Source: an uncultured Rhodocyclaceae bacterium
GTDB taxonomy: Bacteria > Pseudomonadota > Gammaproteobacteria > Burkholderiales > Rhodocyclaceae
DNA: 19,894 bases
Reading direction: 5' to 3'
Assembly: GCA_903950295.1 (NCBI GenBank)
Contig: CAJBAP010000166.1
Coordinates: 1 to 19,894, forward strand
Shown: positions 18,216 through 19,894 of the stretch, one piece after another
Position numbering within the stretch: the first letter of the stretch is position 1
Layout: each line of letters starts with the position of its first letter
The notes under the pieces: generated by a model
What the model saw: only the letters and a program-made list of their open reading frames with translations
The model's database searches: none
Told to the model about the DNA's origin: nothing
Position numbers and translations under genes: made by a program

Positions 18216-18925
18216 ACTAGCGTACCTTCGTCCTCACCCATCACGACGCGCTTGAGCGCGCCAGACTTGAAGATCGAAAACACGTTGATCGGCAACTTCT
18301 GGTCACGGCACAGGGCGAAGGCCGTGGCATCCATCACCGCGAGGTTGCGACCGATGGCCTCATCGAAACTGATCTTGGCGAAGCGGGTTGCGGTGGGATC
18401 TTTTTTCGGATCGGCGCTATACACACCATCCACCTTGGTGGCCTTCAGCACGATTTCGGCACCGATCTCCGAGCCCCGCAAGGCCGCGGCCGTATCGGTG
18501 GTAAAAAACGGATTGCCCGTGCCACCGCCGAAGATGACGATCTTGCCCTCTTCCAGATAACGGATTGCCTTGCCGCGGATGTAGGGCTCGACCACCTGTT
18601 CAATGGAGAGCGCCGATTGCACACGCCCGTTGAGGCCCGCCTGACGCATCGCGTCCGACAGGGCCATCGCATTCATCACAGTGGCCAGCATGCCCATGTA
18701 GTCGGCCGTGGCGCGATCCATGCCGGAAGATGCCCCGGCCATGCCACGAAAAATATTCCCCCCGCCGATCACCACGCCGATCTCGACCCCGAGATCGGCC
18801 ACCGTCTTGATTTCATTGACGATGCGCCACAGCGTCTCGCGATTGATGCCGTAAGCATCATCGCCCATCAATGCCTCGCCCGAAAGCTTGACGAGGATGC
18901 GCTTGTAGCGTGCGGTAACGGTCAT
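18206..18925 (-). CDS. pyrH: UMP kinase
   Basis: PyrH phosphorylates UMP to UDP with ATP; bacterial UMP kinases of this amino-acid-kinase fold are hexamers controlled by GTP and UTP. The 239-residue protein shows [16 protein letters not shown] (8-23), IGGGNIFRG (53-61), then [20 protein letters not shown] (70-89), [16 protein letters not shown], the segment [18 protein letters not shown], and [17 protein letters not shown]. It ends [13 protein letters not shown] 18925 has an AGG-type Shine-Dalgarno; an in-frame TTG at 18931 is less likely. It begins 11 nt after the tsf stop. UDP supplies nucleotide sugars for the envelope genes downstream, which fits its place in the block. Confidence 0.98.
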   Translation of the reverse strand: MTVTARYKRILVKLSGEALMGDDAYGINRETLWRIVNEIKTVADLGVEIGVVIGGGNIFRGMAGASSGMDRATADYMGMLATVMNAMALSDAMRQAGLNGRVQSALSIEQVVEPYIRGKAIRYLEEGKIVIFGGGTGNPFFTTDTAAALRGSEIGAEIVLKATKVDGVYSADPKKDPTATRFAKISFDEAIGRNLAVMDATAFALCRDQKLPINVFSIFKSGALKRVVMGEDEGTLVHC

Positions 18926-18936
18926 GGGCAACCTGC

Positions 18937-19845
18937 TTACTTCTTGGCAGCGGCCGCCGCAGCAGCAGCTGCTTGTTCAGCCACTTCGGCAGCAAAGTCA
19001 TTGACCTTCTTCTCGATGCCCTCACCGACGATGTACAGCGTGAAGCCGTTCACCTTGGCATTCTTGGCCTTGAGCAACTGTTCGATGGTCTGCTTGCCGT
19101 CCTCGGCCTTGACGAAGACCTGACCCAGCAGGGTCACGTCCTTGAGGTACTTCTGCACCGTACCTTCGGCGATTTTTTCCAGCATCGCTTCCGGCTTGCC
19201 GGACTCGCGTGCCTTCTCGATGGCAATCCGGCGTTCCATATCCAGCAGTTCGGCCGGCACGCCGGTGGAATCGAGCGACTTCGGCTTGGAGGCAGCGATG
19301 TGCATCGCCAGATCCTTGGCCAATTGATCATCACCACCGGTCACGTCGACCAGCACACCGATCTTCGAACCACCATGGACATAAGATGCCAGCTTGCCAA
19401 CGGCGGCAATGCGCACGAAACGGCGCAGCGTCATGTTCTCACCGACCTTGCCGACCAGTGCGGTGCGGGTAGTTTCAACCGTGCCCGCACCCATCGGCAG
19501 AGCCGACAGCGCCGCCACGTCCGCCGGGTTCTGGGCCGCAACCAATTCGGCGCAGCCCTTGGCCAAGGCGATGAACTCGTCGTTCTTGGCGACAAAGTCA
19601 GTCTCGGAGTTCACTTCGACCACGGCGCCGAGCTTGCCATCGGCAGCCAAATACATGCCTACCACACCTTCGGCGGCGATACGGGTCGCCGCCTTGGTTG
19701 CCTTGTTGCCCAGCTTGACGCGGAGAATTTCCTCTGCCTTGGCGAGATCGCCGGCCGCCTCGGTCAGCGCCTTCTTGCATTCCATCATCGGCGCGTCGGT
19801 CTTCTCGCGCAGTTCCTTCACCATGCTTGCGGTAATTTCAGCCAT
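18937..19845 (-). CDS. tsf: translation elongation factor Ts
   Basis: EF-Ts exchanges GDP for GTP on EF-Tu. The 302-residue protein starts with the UBA-like N-terminal domain ([20 protein letters not shown], then KKALTEA) and has the core signature [12 protein letters not shown] (80-91) that inserts beside the EF-Tu nucleotide site. [11 protein letters not shown] precedes it. The C-terminal region includes [20 protein letters not shown]. The very end is low complexity, a run of nine alanines followed by KK, longer than I would expect and probably disordered or helical. ATG 19845 has GGGGGAG upstream. It lies 5 nt after rpsB, much tighter than in E. coli, so any regulation by a long rpsB-tsf spacer is absent. 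Confidence 0.98.
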   Translation of the reverse strand: MAEITASMVKELREKTDAPMMECKKALTEAAGDLAKAEEILRVKLGNKATKAATRIAAEGVVGMYLAADGKLGAVVEVNSETDFVAKNDEFIALAKGCAELVAAQNPADVAALSALPMGAGTVETTRTALVGKVGENMTLRRFVRIAAVGKLASYVHGGSKIGVLVDVTGGDDQLAKDLAMHIAASKPKSLDSTGVPAELLDMERRIAIEKARESGKPEAMLEKIAEGTVQKYLKDVTLLGQVFVKAEDGKQTIEQLLKAKNAKVNGFTLYIVGEGIEKKVNDFAAEVAEQAAAAAAAAAKK

Positions 19846-19850
19846 GCGAA

Positions 19851-19894
19851 TTACTCCCCCGCCTCTTCCTCGACCTCGACGAACTCGTCGTCGC
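19851..19894 (-). CDS. rpsB: 30S ribosomal protein S2, last codons only
   Basis: Only the last 13 full codons and the stop are in the window. They read [13 protein letters not shown] then TAA, an acidic tail as seen at the C-terminus of many betaproteobacterial S2 proteins. The assignment rests mainly on position, since rpsB precedes tsf in almost all bacteria. The tail alone has too little information for an independent call. The promoter and leader of the whole block would lie further upstream, outside the window. Confidence 0.8.
   Translation of the reverse strand, partial: DDEFVEVEEEAGE

Noticed and set aside
18690..18725. Another possible match to the dispersed repeat in pyrH (AGTCGGCCGTGGCG region)
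   Set aside because: It lacks the AAAA end and the GGACGGC end, has many mismatches, and the DNA encodes the conserved PyrH motif [10 protein letters not shown].
18940..18975. Alanine-codon run at the end of tsf as a microsatellite
   Set aside because: The codons are mixed GCN rather than a pure repeat, so it is better read as a low-complexity protein tail.

Overview
The window is GC-rich bacterial chromosome. It carries conserved housekeeping genes, almost all of them on the minus strand. Gene content and order point to a betaproteobacterium: uppS-cdsA lies between frr and dxr, and smpB diverges from ratA-rnfH beside guaB. Rhodocyclales (the Dechloromonas, Azoarcus and Accumulibacter type) is my best guess from protein style. 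That placement is recollection and inference, not a database result.

Left region (1-4286). A 3'-truncated guaB (IMP dehydrogenase) on the minus strand diverges from a small secreted DUF4124-type protein. The DUF4124 gene runs tail-to-tail, with no spacer, into rnfH-ratA on the minus strand. ratA diverges from smpB (trans-translation), which abuts a Bcr/CflA-type MFS exporter gene.

Right region (4297-19894). One uninterrupted minus-strand block, probably a single long operon or several overlapping ones, reads in transcription order: rpsB (last codons only), tsf, pyrH, frr, uppS, cdsA, dxr, rseP, bamA, skp, lpxD, fabZ, lpxA, lpxB, rnhB, a TrmH/SpoU rRNA methyltransferase, nfeD and a QmcA-like SPFH gene. 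Many junctions are ATGA-type overlaps or directly abutting stop/start codons. The block joins translation factors (S2, EF-Ts, RRF) to UMP kinase, isoprenoid and undecaprenyl precursor synthesis, CDP-diacylglycerol synthesis, site-2 proteolysis, outer-membrane protein assembly (BamA, Skp) and lipid A synthesis (LpxD, LpxA, LpxB, with FabZ sharing the hydroxyacyl-ACP pool). It is the classic envelope-biogenesis cluster. After rnhB it departs from the enterobacterial order: no dnaE-accA follows, and a methyltransferase plus an NfeD/SPFH membrane pair is found instead. The promoter of the block lies beyond the right edge.

No mobile element, CRISPR array, tRNA, rRNA or defence system is visible, and the genes themselves are ordinary. 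The unexplained signal is a 24-bp dispersed repeat, core CGCCAGCGCCGACTTTT. It occurs four times in about 13 kb, always inside coding sequence, in both orientations and in three different translation contexts: in the MFS gene, at the very end of the methyltransferase gene, in the rseP PDZ region and in the uppS C-terminal tail. Smaller oddities are degenerate 13-bp tandem repeats that look like copies of the pyrH stop-codon region, a palindrome-rich spacer between skp and lpxD, a perfect inverted repeat between ratA and smpB with a -10-like hexamer on each strand, and helix-phased 10-bp repeats over the guaB promoter.
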